Shown in pieces: positions 42,791 to 55,007 of a stretch of 64,000 nucleotides of DNA; within the stretch, counting starts at the first letter, position 1; each line of letters starts with the position of its first letter. Source of the stretch: Chimonanthus salicifolius (Eukaryota > Streptophyta > Magnoliopsida > Laurales > Calycanthaceae). The notes below the pieces were generated by a model, which worked only from the letters and a program-made list of their open reading frames with translations, had not been told where the DNA came from and searched no databases. Position numbers and translations under genes: made by a program. The DNA lies in contig CM023541.1 of NCBI GenBank assembly GCA_013350335.1, positions 35,084,739 to 35,148,738 of the forward strand, read 5' to 3'.

Positions 42791-43989
42791 TAGTACTGCA
42801 CAAGAGATGCAATCAACACGTGATGTATTATTGGACTTTCATCGTAGTCAACACGAAGTCTTTTTCTTTTTTCTTTATGGACATTTTAATGCTCGGAAGA
42901 ATATAATTAAAAAAACCACCAATTGAGAAAGTTTTTTGAACCTTGAAGGCAAGGTTCGACTCCATGAGGATGTGGGAGTGTTAACCTCATAGAATAGTAT
43001 AGTACTTTTAGAGTTGCTTTCTCAAAATTATTAGGTTTTTATAACAAAGTTACTTTTCAAAAATTATTATTTCCATTTTGAATTGTAAACAATGTTATTT
43101 ATAGGCTTAGTTGAATAATGAAAAAGAAAAAAGAAAATTTCTTCAAAAATACAGCCTTTGGCTGGGAGGTCAATATCTTCTCGAATTGAAACCTACATTA
43201 GAAGCTCGAGTTTCCATGAACGTGAAATCTTTATCCTTCATTCTTACATTTTTCTTCATTATCTTACATTTGTCATTAAGGTTTATATCAATATTTATTT
43301 GATTATGCATATTTTTTACACCAATATATATATACAATGTACATCACTTTTTTGGACTCACTACCAACTAAACAGTGTTATTAAAAACAAGTCTAAATGT
43401 ATAGAACTAAGTAATAAAAATTCAAAATCATAAATAAGTCGTCATTTCATTTATCATATCAGCAATGAAAATACAAATTTAAAATATATTTAATTGCACA
43501 ATCCACTCAACATCAACCCAAACAAAAGATCCATTCAACATCAACCCAAACAAAAGAGTTTTATCTCAACAAATAAGAAGCATGACTTTCATTCTATGGA
43601 TCCTCCGTAATCATCATCATCATCAATATGAATCAATATTTGAAAACTTGAAACTCAAACTTGACTTGAAATCCCGTTGAGTTTGAAAAACTTGACCAAT
43701 GTTCTCGCTCAATTCAAAATCCTATAATGTCAACTCAGACTAACTCACTCTAAGTCATTTCAAGTTTATAAAAAATGATATGAGTGCTCATTTTTCTTGT
43801 CATCACTTTTTCCCCGATTACTTTTCCTCAGATAACACTAGCCTAAGTTCTTTCGTAGTTTAAGTTTATAAATATTGTATGTTATTATCAATATGCTTTT
43901 ATTTATAGTTTAACACTTAAATGAGAAATTATGTTTTATTATTTATATTTTAATAGCTAAAGGAAATAATGAAAAAGTGTGCTTTTACT
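42791..43989. other. Non-genic intergenic stretch
   Basis: No gene. A 23-bp direct repetition (CCATTCAACATCAACCCAAA with CAAAAGA) occurs near 43500-43557. A possible SINE-like GGCAAGGTTCGACTCC lies at 42949-42964. Confidence 0.4.
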
Positions 43990-44185
43990 TAAGGCTAAGG
44001 GCATAAACTCCAAAAAAATGACTCTCTCTCCCTCTCAAGAAGGAGATGCATAAACTTTATACTCCAAATAGCTTTACCACTCAAGAATTCACAACAATCA
44101 CCCCCCGTGGCCTCTTTGTGACAACAAACCCAGTAAAGTCTAGGAAACCCTCTTTCAAAGACAACTCGTCCACACAGACATGACC
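43990..44185 (-). mobile_element. Possible L1 ORF2 fragment
   Basis: With one frameshift the - strand reads VDELSLKEGFPRLYWVCCHK, EATGGDCC, then FLSGKAIWSIKFMHLLLERE, resembling the plant L1 segment between the reverse transcriptase and the zinc-binding domain (an FPRLY block after a short W/D-rich stretch). It is too short for certainty. Confidence 0.4.
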
Positions 44186-45910
44186 CCACTAAAGGGAAGG
44201 AAGCATTGTGTTTTACAAGAAATTGAAACTAAACGAGTGGAACATGAATGTGTATAGGAGAATGGAAAGAGAAAAGGACTTGGTATCAGAAAAGACTAAC
44301 AAATGGGACCTCATTGAGGAAGATTAGGGCTTGATATCAGAATAAAGGCTGTGTTCCATTTGGTAATTACCTCAAGATGTAGATTTAGCTGCAGGTTTCC
44401 TCTCATTACCTCGTCCGCAGTCTGTACCTACGATTGAAAACCCTGAATGAGAAGAGGAAAGCATTGTTTCCTCTCCTCCCACTTTACCACTTCTTCCCCC
44501 TCTCGACCCCAGCCTTGCGACTGAAACCCCCATTTTCTACCTGAAATCTCGACGTAGGTTGGTTGCGACTGTCGGCTGAAAATGCAACCTCGCTAAAACC
44601 AGTGTGGGCGAAAGAGGTTGACATCTATAGAGTAGTGGGATAAATTTAAATGGATATATGTGTGTGTATAATGATATTTACCATGTGTATCACACGTACA
44701 GAAACATAGAGAGAGAGAAAGAGAGACCTCTCTCTCTCTCAACTCTTTTTAAAGGTAAAAGAAGACAATTGCTTTTTTATTATTAGTTTGGAAAATGTAA
44801 ATGCATTTATGGAAATTTGTTAGAAAAGAAAATCAATTTGGAAGATACATCTATAGGTTAGATCATGTAATCATCTTATATTGTTCCACTAGGAAGTAGT
44901 TGCAATTTGCAAAATAAATAGATGAATGCTCAACTTCGTATCCCTTGGATCACCATTCATTAGGCTGAGAAAGCAACTAGGAGCTACTCAACTCTTGCCT
45001 CTATTAATAGTTTCATGTTAGTCTTAGTGGTCGGTTGAGTTGTTAATTACCACCTAGTACTAATGGATTTTGGAGTATCATATTTAAATCATAATAGATA
45101 ACAGTTTACTTCATTTGTGGGACCAATTATAGACCTTCTAATCCGTAATTAAAATTTAAAAATTGTTGTTGCACCAAACATGGAATTTTGCAGAAGTATG
45201 GATTCCAAATCCTTATAGTATCTAAGTTTTTAAAATCATTGACAATTGAAAATTCATGGAGTTTTGCCCTTGCACAAACATGCCCAAAGAGATAAGACTC
45301 TTTTTTGTAATTCCCCCTAAAATCGACTCATTAACTATTAACATTCTGCTCAACATTTGGCTCACCTTTATGAAAGCATTTGGATAGGGACTAATAACCT
45401 CTAGAACACTACCCTTGTTCTAGCCCCCAAAGTTCTAATGATTAGCATATGGACACCATAAACCAAATTGATCAATACAAATCAGAAGAGATCATCCATT
45501 TCTAGTAATTCAAAGCTTCTTTAAATGAGGGATAGAGTGCACTTCCAAGATCCTTTGATAGATTTTCCTTCCTAAGCCCTCAAACTCACACCAAATGGCT
45601 TATTTCCAACACATAGCTTACAATTATCCACCTAGAGAGGGGAAAAAAAGGAACGGCATGAGAAACATACCCTTACTGCAATAAGAACTAAAACATTGGG
45701 AACTGCATAACAACATCCTCATCACAGCAAAAACTGAAATAAGTAATTCAAACCTCGAATGAGATGAGCAAGAAGAGAGTACTGACCGGTAGAACTACAC
45801 CAGGAAAGCCTGCGACTTCGAAAAAGCTCACCCTTAAACACTTGGTCTAACACTTTCACGCATTGTATGCTTTGACAGGTCTCTAAAATGGTAGCAGGTG
45901 TTGCTCTAAA
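44186..45910. other. Non-genic intergenic stretch
   Basis: A GC-richer patch at 44380-44600 has no recognisable product. At 44711-44739 a GA run is followed by a CT run (GAGAGAGAGAAAGAGAGACC, then TCTCTCTCTC), which could pair as a hairpin. Confidence 0.4.
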
Positions 45911-46085
45911 TTTTCTTTTTTCTTTTTGTAACATGGGTATCCCTAGCCCACATAGGAAGTGAGACTAATCCCACAAACATGTCTAAACCTCCTAATCCAC
46001 ACACATTGGTAAGTCGATGAGGAGTAACCCCATGGGGAGTGGCCCAGAGGGGTTTGAGCATATTGCTCTCATTCATTGAACAATT
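45911..46085 (-). mobile_element. Au-like SINE (family 2), minus strand
   Basis: A T-rich tract (45911-45927 on +) is followed by ACATGGGTATCCCTAGCCCA, AGTGAGACTAATCCCACAAA, CTAATCCACACACATTGGTA, then GAGTAACCCCATGGGGAGTG and AGGGGTTTGAGCATA. The complement has the same order as the SINE copies at 7812, 8068 and 16929, and box B is in TGCTCAAACCCC. Confidence 0.7.
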
Positions 46086-46832
46086 GGAAGATGAAAAACA
46101 TCTAACTATTGAGTCGGTTTTGATGTTATGGAAAATGAAACCATTGAAGTATTCAGTTTTTAAAGTTATCTACTAACATGCAAAATAACTAAAGTTAAAG
46201 GTGAACACTTTTTCCTAATAGAAATAGCTATCTTTGGTTGAGGAGAACTTAAAAGGAGTTTCTCCAAGAGTAGGAGAACTTCGGCCCATCTTCTCCTCTT
46301 AAAGAAGATGTTGTTCTTCTGGCAGAGGTGGAGCAGACCGTATTCTCTTGAGGAGGAGAAGATCCACTGTTTGTTGACCCCACTTCCTGTAGAACTCAGA
46401 CAAACTGAAGAAGTTGGACTTCTCCATGAGAAGTCTCTGCACTTCTCCCCACCAAAGACAGCCATTATAAAGAGGCGAGTCAATAAGGTTCAAGACAAGT
46501 GGAATGTGCTAGTTAAAAATAAAAGCACCGAGTTCTCTATTGGGCAAACGACTGAATCTCAACAATGGCAAGCCCAGTTTTAGAAAAAAATTCAAGTCAA
46601 ATTCGAGAGTAATTTAGAATTCAATTCACCAATTGATGAAAACAAGATTCCATTCAGTTACTGAAATTCACAAGAACTGCACCAGACCAAATGCACAACT
46701 GCAAAAGAGGAAGTCTATACAATACGTAAATAAACCTAATGTAAAAAGAATACAGGAGCAGACAAAACGAAAGAATCAGATTGACAGGAATGGTGAAAAA
46801 GAAAAGAAGAGAGAAGGGAAAACAAACAACTC
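46086..46832. other. Downstream flank and probable 3' UTR of the methyltransferase gene
   Basis: No separate gene. At 46240-46450 a purine/pyrimidine-rich block with GGAGAACTTC / GAAGTTGGACTTCTCC repetitions can fold on itself and may be a decayed MITE. Confidence 0.4.
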
Positions 46833-47522
46833 TCAAGGTGGAAGTGGAGGACTCGTTCGGCCGACTCTCATAACTAGAAACTGGGTCATCTGCGGCCTCA
46901 TCTGCTTCATGTTCCACGCCCCAACGAAGGTAGACGTGCGGAAGAGCGCCCTGACCCTGGGCATGTCTTCTTCAGGGTTGAGGGCGAGGACACACGCGCC
47001 CCCATTGCGAACCACGCGCTCCATCTCAGAGATGATGCGAGTGGGAAAGAGGGCGTCGGCGAGGTGGGAGGAGAAGGCGAGGTCGAAGGAGGCGTCGAAG
47101 AAGGGGAGATTGTGGGGATCGGCACGTTGGACGAGCGGGGGAGAGTCGAGGACGTCAATGCCGGTAACATCATCGACGCCGATCTGGGAGAGGGCCATGG
47201 CCTCGAGGCCGACACCAGCATAGATACAGAGGACGCGGGAGGAATTGGAGAGGAGAGTGGCATTGAGGGTTCGGAAGAAGTGGGCGTAGGAGTTGATGGT
47301 GTTAAGCCAACGTGGGGAGGAGAAGATCTTGCGAACGCGTCGGTCGGGGGAGAGGGAATTGCGTCTGAGGATGGTGTCGCAGGAAGACTTAGGGAAAGGA
47401 GTGAGGGAGGTGTGGATGCAGTGAGAAGGGGGCTGGGTGTAGAGAAGGAAGAGCGTGAGCGTCCCCATGACGATGGCTGCCCAAGAGAAGCGATTCAGCA
47501 GCCTTTGGATGTGCCTCTCCAT
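46833..47522 (-). CDS. SAM-dependent methyltransferase-like membrane-anchored protein
   Basis: An intact single-exon frame of 229 codons starts at ATG 47522 (complement) and ends TGA at 46833-46835. Residues 1-12 are basic (MERHIQRLLNRF), followed by a hydrophobic segment at about 13-29 (SWAAIVMGTLTLFLLYT), a probable type II signal anchor. Residues 97-175 form a class I methyltransferase core: motif I VLCIYAGVGLEAM (glycine loop AGVG, diverged from the usual DxGxGxG), GIDV with an acidic residue after strand 2, ADPHNLPFFDASFDLAFSSH (motif II), and MERVVRNGGACVLAL (motif III). This architecture matches a plant family of small anchored methyltransferase-like proteins of similar length. The substrate is unknown, and the altered motif I leaves catalytic activity open. 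The frame is much richer in GC than its surroundings. The long antisense frames at 46633-47223 and 47064-47681 are shadows. Confidence 0.9.
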   Translation of the reverse strand: MERHIQRLLNRFSWAAIVMGTLTLFLLYTQPPSHCIHTSLTPFPKSSCDTILRRNSLSPDRRVRKIFSSPRWLNTINSYAHFFRTLNATLLSNSSRVLCIYAGVGLEAMALSQIGVDDVTGIDVLDSPPLVQRADPHNLPFFDASFDLAFSSHLADALFPTRIISEMERVVRNGGACVLALNPEEDMPRVRALFRTSTFVGAWNMKQMRPQMTQFLVMRVGRTSPPLPP

Positions 47523-48450
47523 CGCATTCAGATCCTATATTCTTCTTCCTCTACCTCTCATCTCATCTCGCCCCCTCCATTCTCTCTTCTCTGCGCCTCC
47601 CCTTTACTGACATTGATCAAATCCCCAATTATTTTCCACTCCCTTCTTCTTCTCTCCGCCGCCTTTTGCATTTTCCTTTGAACGAGAGAAACAAACCCCT
47701 CGGATTTGAATTTTAAATTTTAAACAATATATAAATTTATGATAGAAAATACTTTACTCTGTATATATAAGTATAAATATTTTAAAATAATTATTTATTT
47801 AAAATTCTTCTCTAAAACTATAACTTTTTTAATCTTTACATAAACTATTTATTTTCAATTCATATAAACAAGTTTGAATTTGATATATAATTGAATTGTC
47901 TTCGCATTAATAGATTTAAATATTTTATTTTATTTTATATGAGAAATGAGTCTCAAAATACATGTTTAGAAAATATGGTTAAAAGAAAGAATTTGGAGAT
48001 TAGAATAACTTTTTTATATAGTAAATAACTATTTTTTATGTGGTGGATGTTAATTAACAATTATGTTTGTGTTAAAATATAAAATTTGATTGTTTTTATT
48101 ATATAAGATTATTAAATATTATCAATTATCATGAAACTAACAATATATCAAAAAAATTATATTCATATTTTATCAAATAATTTTTTCTATTAAAATTTTC
48201 TTCTAGTCATTCATTTTCTTTTGTAATTATCAAACATACATGAAAATCCCTCAGTAGGAAAAATCCTTAAAGAAATTTCCTCCATAGAAAAACCCTACTC
48301 AAATAAATTCTCTCTTCGAGGGAAATTCATATAAAATTTTCTGCTCATCCAAACTCAATCTATAACTATAAATTCTATTTAAATCCATTTTTATCCTTAT
48401 ATTAAATATTCATTTTAATTGAATTAATGGTTTCTTTCTAATTTCTTATA
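47523..48450. other. Methyltransferase promoter region and AT-rich flank
   Basis: 47523-47690 is CT-rich and is probably the 5' UTR and core promoter (minus-strand gene). Beyond 47700 the sequence is very AT-rich with no gene. Confidence 0.5.
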
Positions 48451-51400
48451 TTTTATGTAACGCTTCGTCCTGCTACGAGCGTGTTATCTCTGAAAAGTCT
48501 TAAAACATAACCAAGGAACGGATATTGAGCCAATTTTTTTTTAAACGGGGAAACTACCTCTCGCTCAACAATCTAATAAAGGCCAAATCCAACATAATAA
48601 TAAGCATAACAAATAACCACCCACCATTCAATATAGTCATACATTCATCCAAACAAAACATGTGATAATAGGTCCATACAAACAAGAGTCTCTCAAAACT
48701 AAAGCATAAGCATGATATGGGATATTTAACTACTGTTACTCCCCTCCGGGTACCTCCTCAAGGGGACCGCCTGACCCTTCCACAATCGGGATACCTGAAA
48801 GATAAGGGGTGAGCTAACCAATCCAATGAAGGGATAAAGCATATCACGGGTCAGCAACATAAACATATATCAGAGCATGAAATATAATAAACATCATAAT
48901 AGAATGGATGTCTACGTACATGAGTACTCAACTATGCTACTAACCAATGGTCCCGCTCACCAGTCCGAGACATCACCTCCATAACTCAACGGTCCTCCAG
49001 CAACTCTGGTCTTCCTATCAATACAAATGGGAGACTACACAATACACAACCGCGGGAATGCAAAGGGGAAGCCCGTATCTCCTATGGGGGTCTCAACTGC
49101 AGGAACGCAACGAGGAAACTCGCATCTCCTATGGGGGTCTCAACTGCCGGAGCATAACAGGGAAGTCCTCCGAACAACCAACTCATCAAATCATCATGAA
49201 TGTATACACATATAAACAAATCATTTCAAGCATGCACACAGTATCATGATCATGTGTGACAACACAAACATGTTCTGATACAATAACCAATATCATCAAC
49301 ATACCTTATCATGCGGTCAACAAGCACATAATAATTCTAAAATACATACCTCTATATCCAACATGTTTTCATTTGCATCTTATGTGTAAACACGCAATGT
49401 ATCATAACATCTTCCAAATATCAAGTTAATATCATTTTGTCTAGTTTCAAACTTCTCAACAATAGTATACAGTGGACGGAAGTGCACCCGAATGGACCCC
49501 ATGCCACACAATCATTCTCAATTGTTCACCCTTACCGAGTGGCTTGAAAAATAGAGAGCTCCATTCGGATCACTTCATGTCGAAAAATACATATTTGACA
49601 TATGCAATGCATGCTAAAACTGTGATAAGTCCCCTCACCTAGATGTGTTGATGAAAAGTGCACGGAGCTCCTAAGGTCCACTTAAAAATTCGGGCGCCAA
49701 GTTGGTGACTGAGTCATGCCGAGTCAAGCACTGAGTCAGGTTCGAGTCGAAATCAAGTAGACCCCAAGTCACTACTGGAAGGCCGGGATGAGATCTGCTA
49801 GTCCAAACATGAACAGCATGTGGCTGGTACAAAAATCTATGGAACTCGGGTCTTGACTAAGTCAACTCGGTTGGGGTGAGTCGAGTGAGTTGAGTTGGCA
49901 CTATTTTAGCTCAAATGGATGGGAGAAAAATCTAAGAATGAAGGAGTTAGAAGGGTTTTCAGAAATACAAACAATTTGGGCCTTGCTAACTCCCAACCCA
50001 GTGGTGACTTGACTGAGTCAACTTGGTGAAAATGTGGTTTTTTGAAGAATTCCAAAAAACTCAGAAAATATGTAAAATAAGGAAAAAGCCAAGAGAAACA
50101 TTTTTTTGAAAAAGGAGTGGGTTGAAAAACCAAAAAAATGAGGGTTTATTAGGCGAATAAAGGGTGCAGCCAAGGATTGGGGCGGCGGCCATGGTGGTTG
50201 ATTTTTTGAGAATGGAAGGGAGAGGGAGAGAAAAGAGATGACTTTGATAGAGGGGAAGGGGGAGAAGAAGATATAGAGAAAAATCAAGTGAAAGAGAAGG
50301 AGAAGAGAGAGATAAAAGAGAGGGATAAGGAAGAAGAAAAAGACGATGAAGATGTAGTAGAGGAATAAGATAGCTGAATAAGGTTATGAGAGGGAGAAGG
50401 TGTGGCGGCAGCTAGAGTTGTAACACCCCGATTTCTCAATAAGATGAATATTTACGAAAATGCCCCTAGATTGGTAAATTTGTTAATTATGATGTTAAAT
50501 GAGAAAATAGTGGGGCCCATTGTTCAAATTAAGATCCTATGAACATATTATAAGGGTCAAATTATAATGGATGGGTAATGTACATCAAATTAGGTCAAAA
50601 TGGTTAATTGGGTCAAAAAATTCTCAACGGTTGGAATAATTACGAAAATGCCCTGGATTGGTGAATTCAATAAATGTGATTGTAAATAAGGAAATAGTGG
50701 GGCCCATTGCTCAAATTAAGATCATATGAGCACATTATGAATGTCAAGTTTGATTGGATGGGTAATTTCTCAATGAAGTGGATAAATTACGAAAATGCCC
50801 CTGATGTGTTAAATTAATTATTTTGTGATGTTAAGTAAGGAAATGGTATGGCCCATTGCTCAAATTAAGATCATATGAGCACATTATGAATGCCAAGTTT
50901 GATTGGATGGGTAATTTACATCAATTGGGTCAAAAATGGCTAAATGGGTCAAAGGGCCCAAATGGGACCCATCGGGTCTTACTGGAGTATTTGACCATTT
51001 TGTGATTTTAAATTAAATGGAGTTAAGCCTATTTGATTGGAAATCAAGTGGAGAAAAAAATGGGTAGGCTTGATCCATATGTAAAAACCAATTAGAAATG
51101 ACCAAAATACCATAATTGGGTCATTGAGTCAAAAACGGCTCAAGGAGCTAAAAGTAGATCCAACGGGTCGAGTTGACTATGGTTGACCGTGTGGACCCTC
51201 TAGGAAGCTAAAACACGAGTTAAATCAGTTGAGTGGGACTGAAGTGAGTTGGAATTAAATCAAGGGTTGAGTTAACTCATGTGCATTGAATGAAATGCAT
51301 TAATTATGGTGAGTTGGACATTGAGTTGAGTGAGTCAAAAATGGAAGTCAAATGGGCTGAAAATTCAGTGAGTTAAGTGGAATATGAGGAGGTGTGCTGA

Positions 51401-51956
51401 TCTCAAACAAACCAAAACAAGTCCCACACGTTGGGGACTTGTTATGGAGAGTTTCATGCAAAACATTAAATGGAATATGGCGGGTTTCTATCCCATTTGG
51501 AAACCCCAAGCCTTCAACGTTGGAATGCCAATGGGTGCATTTGTTGGAAGCAAGTGTCCCATTGGTTTAGGCAAGAATTGATGAGGGAGTGGAGGGGTTT
51601 TGGGGGCTGAATTATTAAAGGAAACAAACACCATGTTGGCCATTTTTCACCATTGAAAAGCCAAGATTCTCCATCTCTCTCTCCCTCTCTCCAATTCATT
51701 TACTTAAGTGGAACAGCAGAGGTTTTTGGCATCAATTATTCAAGCTTAAACCAGCAAGGAATTAAGAAAGAAGGAAGGAAATAAGAAGGAAAGGAAGCAA
51801 GGATCAAAAGGCAAGACAAGAGCTTGGAATTTGGTAAGTGTTTCATGGACTTTTGGATTAATATAGTGGGGTATGTATTGGGCCATGGTCATGGCCGAAT
51901 ACACCAGTGTTTAACCTTGATTATGGAGGATTTAAAATGGTAAAAAAATAACCATT

Positions 51957-52775
51957 GGGTTCGGCCACCATGGAGGGCCGAACCCCATGCAAGAGATTGC
52001 TTGGTTTTCATGTTTTGAAACATGAAAACCATGGATTTTGTGGACTGTTTTTACATATTTTATTAGATTCAAAATACATGTTTTAATGAGGGTTAAAACA
52101 TGGGTTTGGATATCAGAAAAGGCTGAAGTTTATGTGGTCTAAATCAATTGATTAAAAGATGGAAATGGACCATTGGGTTCGGCCACTTTGCATGGCCGAA
52201 CCCCATGGAAACAAGTGATTGTTTTTTTATAGTGTTTGGAAATTAAAACCATATAGTTTAGGACTGATATTAGATGTTATTATTTGGATTTAAAATGCAT
52301 GTTTTGAGGAGGTTAAAACATGGATTTGGATGTTGGTTTCAGACCCAAGATAAAGGGTTAAAAGTTCAAAACCAAAGGTCATGGTGTTCGGCCAATGAGC
52401 ATGGCCGAACCCTATGAAATTGAACTAATTTTGGATGTTAGTTTGAAAGATAAAAACCTGTTAATAATATACTGTTATTACATGATTATCTGAGGTTTAA
52501 AAACAGTAAGAATAACCATTGGGTTCGGCCACCATGGAGGGCCGAACCCCATGTAAAAGAGGGTTGGTTTTCATGTTGGAAAACATGGAAACCATAGACC
52601 TTTGTGGACTGTTTTTGGGAGATTTTTATGTGATAAGGGTACTGATTTTGGGTTGGCCATAGGATGGCTAAACTATGGTTTTAACATGGCTAAGGGGTAG
52701 AGCCAATTAGTATGTAAATAAAGGACATTGTTGAGCAAAAGAACCATAAGGGTTCGGCCATGAGTATGGCCGAAC
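51957..52775. repeat. Five spaced palindromes GGGTTCGGCC-N8/9-GGCCGAACCC
   Basis: At 51957-51985, 52175-52203, 52386-52410, 52521-52549 and 52752-52775 the arms GGTTCGGCC and GGCCGAACC are separated by 8-9 bases. The loop contains ATG each time (ACCATGGAG, ACTTTGCAT, AATGAGCAT, ACCATGGAG, ATGAGTAT). The first and fourth copies also share long flanks (GGTTTTCATGTT...AAACATG, GTGGACTGTTTTT), so part of the series arose by duplication. It lies inside the 3.8-kb solo LTR. Confidence 0.9.
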
Positions 52776-53357
52776 TCCATGGACTGTTTTCATGGGTCAT
52801 TTTATGGATGCATGTAATAGAATTATGGTTACTGTTTTTATGGCTAAGATGTATGATAAATGATGAGAGATTATGACTTGGTTGTATGAGTTGGATTAAG
52901 TAAACATATGGATTTATCTTTGGACTTAGTGATAAGTAAATAACCAGCCACTAAGGTAGATTACTTTTATGAACTTTGATTATGAGCAAGATTAGACATT
53001 AGTTATACCAATGGCAAATCTGTGAATACAAGTCAAACGAAGGGATTGATCAAAGGACTCACATGATGTAGTTGGGTCTTAGATATGAATGAACAAGTAA
53101 GTGATAGTATGATTTATTGATTGTTATATGGATAAGGTACCGGAAGTTGAACGACGTGCGAGTCGTGACCGGGTGACGCGAAAGAAAGATCAAGTACTGA
53201 AGTGAATCTTCAATAGGTTTCCTACCTTTATTGTAACCACTATTTCATATGTTGTTTTATGTTGATTTCGATAACTTATATGATTGTAAAGTTATGTTTC
53301 TAAATGACATGTTTGCATAGACATCTCATGCATGGCATGGGATGATGGTGTTGTAAC

Positions 53358-53515
53358 CGGAGGCCACACTCCGTCGGGGCGTCCGAAAGACCACTGTGGG
53401 GTACCCTGATGATGAGAATCCCATCAGGAGGAATCCGAAGGCCACACTCCGTCGGGGCGTCCGAAAGACCACTGTGGGTTACCTTGACGATGAGAATCCC
53501 GTCAAGTGATGGCTG
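53358..53515. repeat. 78-bp tandem duplication in the LTR
   Basis: Two copies of CCGAAGGCCACACTCCGTCG, GGGCGTCCGAAAGACCACTG, then TGGGGTACCCTGATGATGAG and AATCCCATCA, with a few changes. Confidence 0.88.
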
Positions 53516-55007
53516 TGTTGAATGGTGATGGGTGGGACTCATACATGTCCATTTCATACATAGCATGTTTTTATGGAATTTTGTCACACATGTGTTATTA
53601 TTATATTATTTGCATGTTTTTGACTAACCATGTGGTAGCCCTATTCGGAAACACTATTGGGCGCGTTGATCTAACGCCCTATCTATATCCTTAGTGGATG
53701 ACGCAGGGAAAGGGAAGAACGTGGATCGAGAAGAGGACCAAGCAAGGAAACTTGGGCGGTTTGAATGATTTTGAATGAACTATTCATGGATGTGTTATTT
53801 GAATTATGTGGACACTGTAATTTGGTAACTAGATTTGTTGGTTTTAATAAGTAGTTAAGATAGATGCTATTGTTTGTTTTAAGTTGGATGGTTTGATTGA
53901 ACGATTAGTTAAGATTGATTAGTAATTTTGGAGAATAAGTTATGTACTTTGCTATCTAAGAATGGAAAATTGGAATAGTCATAGGTTCTATTATAACCTC
54001 AGTTAGATTAAAACTAAGTTAATTCCGCAAGTTATATATGTACCATGTGCGGATCAGTTTTATGGACTTAGTTCATACGCACATGGGCTTGGCTAGTTAA
54101 GGGTCGGATTTAGAGATCTGAACTTAACTCGCGTCGTGACACTCCGCCCCGATCACATGATTATTATATTTAAAAAAAATAAATAAACTCTGAAAACTAG
54201 AGTGAAAAGGGCGGGGCGTTACAAGAGTTTGGAGAGAGAGATAGAGATTAGGGTTAGGGCTTCTTGAAGAAGGAGGGAGAGGGAAAATAAAGAGATAAAC
54301 AAAGAGAGGGGCTAGGGTTTCGTTAGAAAGATTGGGCTTGGGTGCGTGGAGTGTAGGTCCCATGGGGTCCACACGATTTTTGAAGTATTTTGTTGCAAGA
54401 TAACTTTTTTTTTAATTCTATCAAATAAATCATAACAAAAAGTTTTGGGTTTGAAACTTAACATTTATTTTAAATAATAAAAATAATGAAAAAATAATAG
54501 TTTAAGTTAAAAGAAACTTGGAATTTTAAAATTGGATTTTTTTTTTCTAATATTTCTTTTGAAAATTTTGAAACTTTTATTAAATTCTTTAACAAAACAT
54601 TGGTCAAAAAATATGATTTTTGTAAAAAAATAAACATTAGAAAATAATTTAAAATATTATCTTAAAATTTGAAAAATCTCGAGAAAAATTTCGAAAACCA
54701 AACATTGAGTGATTTTCAACATTCTACATGTGTATCTAACTGAGGAGAATGTGTGTATACTTTGGGGGGTCTAATTGTGCAAATTCTAAGTTTTTATATG
54801 ATTTTTTAAACATTTTTCTTGTAAAATAACCATAATAATGTAGAATTACCAAAATGTCCCTCAAGCACCTAAGCTCGGATTTAGGAAAACTTGGGCTTGT
54901 TAGAGAGCCCACATGCTAATGCCCGCTACCAAAACCCCAAAAATCATTTCGGAGGTCCACAGATCTCCCCAAAAACTTAAAAACTCGGGTTGGGTTATTA
55001 CATGCTA

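Larger units (their letters stand above)
50419..54223 (+). mobile_element. Inner gypsy-like solo LTR, 3805 bp
   Basis: Starts TGTAACACCCC and ends GGGGCGTTACA, inverted termini with one mismatch, and is flanked by a perfect 5-bp duplication AGAGT (50414-50418 and 54224-54228). It contains no gag or pol frame. It carries direct repeats typical of long Ty3-gypsy LTRs: CAAATTAAGATCATATGAGC several times at 50530-50890, a 78-bp unit twice at 53358-53515 (GAAGGCCACACTCCGTCGGG), and a ~560-bp unit with the TTCGGCC palindromes. Unusually long for a solo LTR, but ends and duplication agree. Confidence 0.88.
48456..55002 (-). mobile_element. Outer gypsy-like solo LTR (about 2.74 kb), split by another solo LTR
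   Basis: It begins TGTAACGCTTCGTCC and ends GGGTTGGGTTATTACA; the complement starts TGTAATAACCCAACCCGA, a common gypsy LTR start, so it faces -. Subtracting the 3.8-kb inner LTR and its duplication leaves 2737 bp. There is no gag or pol. Internal tandem copies of a 60-bp motif (CATCTCCTATGGGGGTCTCA, ACTGCAGGAACGCAA) occur at about 49050-49165. The flanking pentamers are TTTTA (48451-48455) and TGCTA (55003-55007), an imperfect duplication. Confidence 0.75.

Noticed and set aside
44380..44533. Minus-strand short frame starting at 44533 (MGVSVARLG...)
   Set aside because: About 50 codons, no recognisable family, no supporting splice structure.
46633..47681. Long + strand open frames (196 and 205 codons) across the methyltransferase gene
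   Set aside because: They are antisense shadows of the GC-rich minus-strand gene. Their translations are low-complexity Gly/Glu/Arg and show no family motif.
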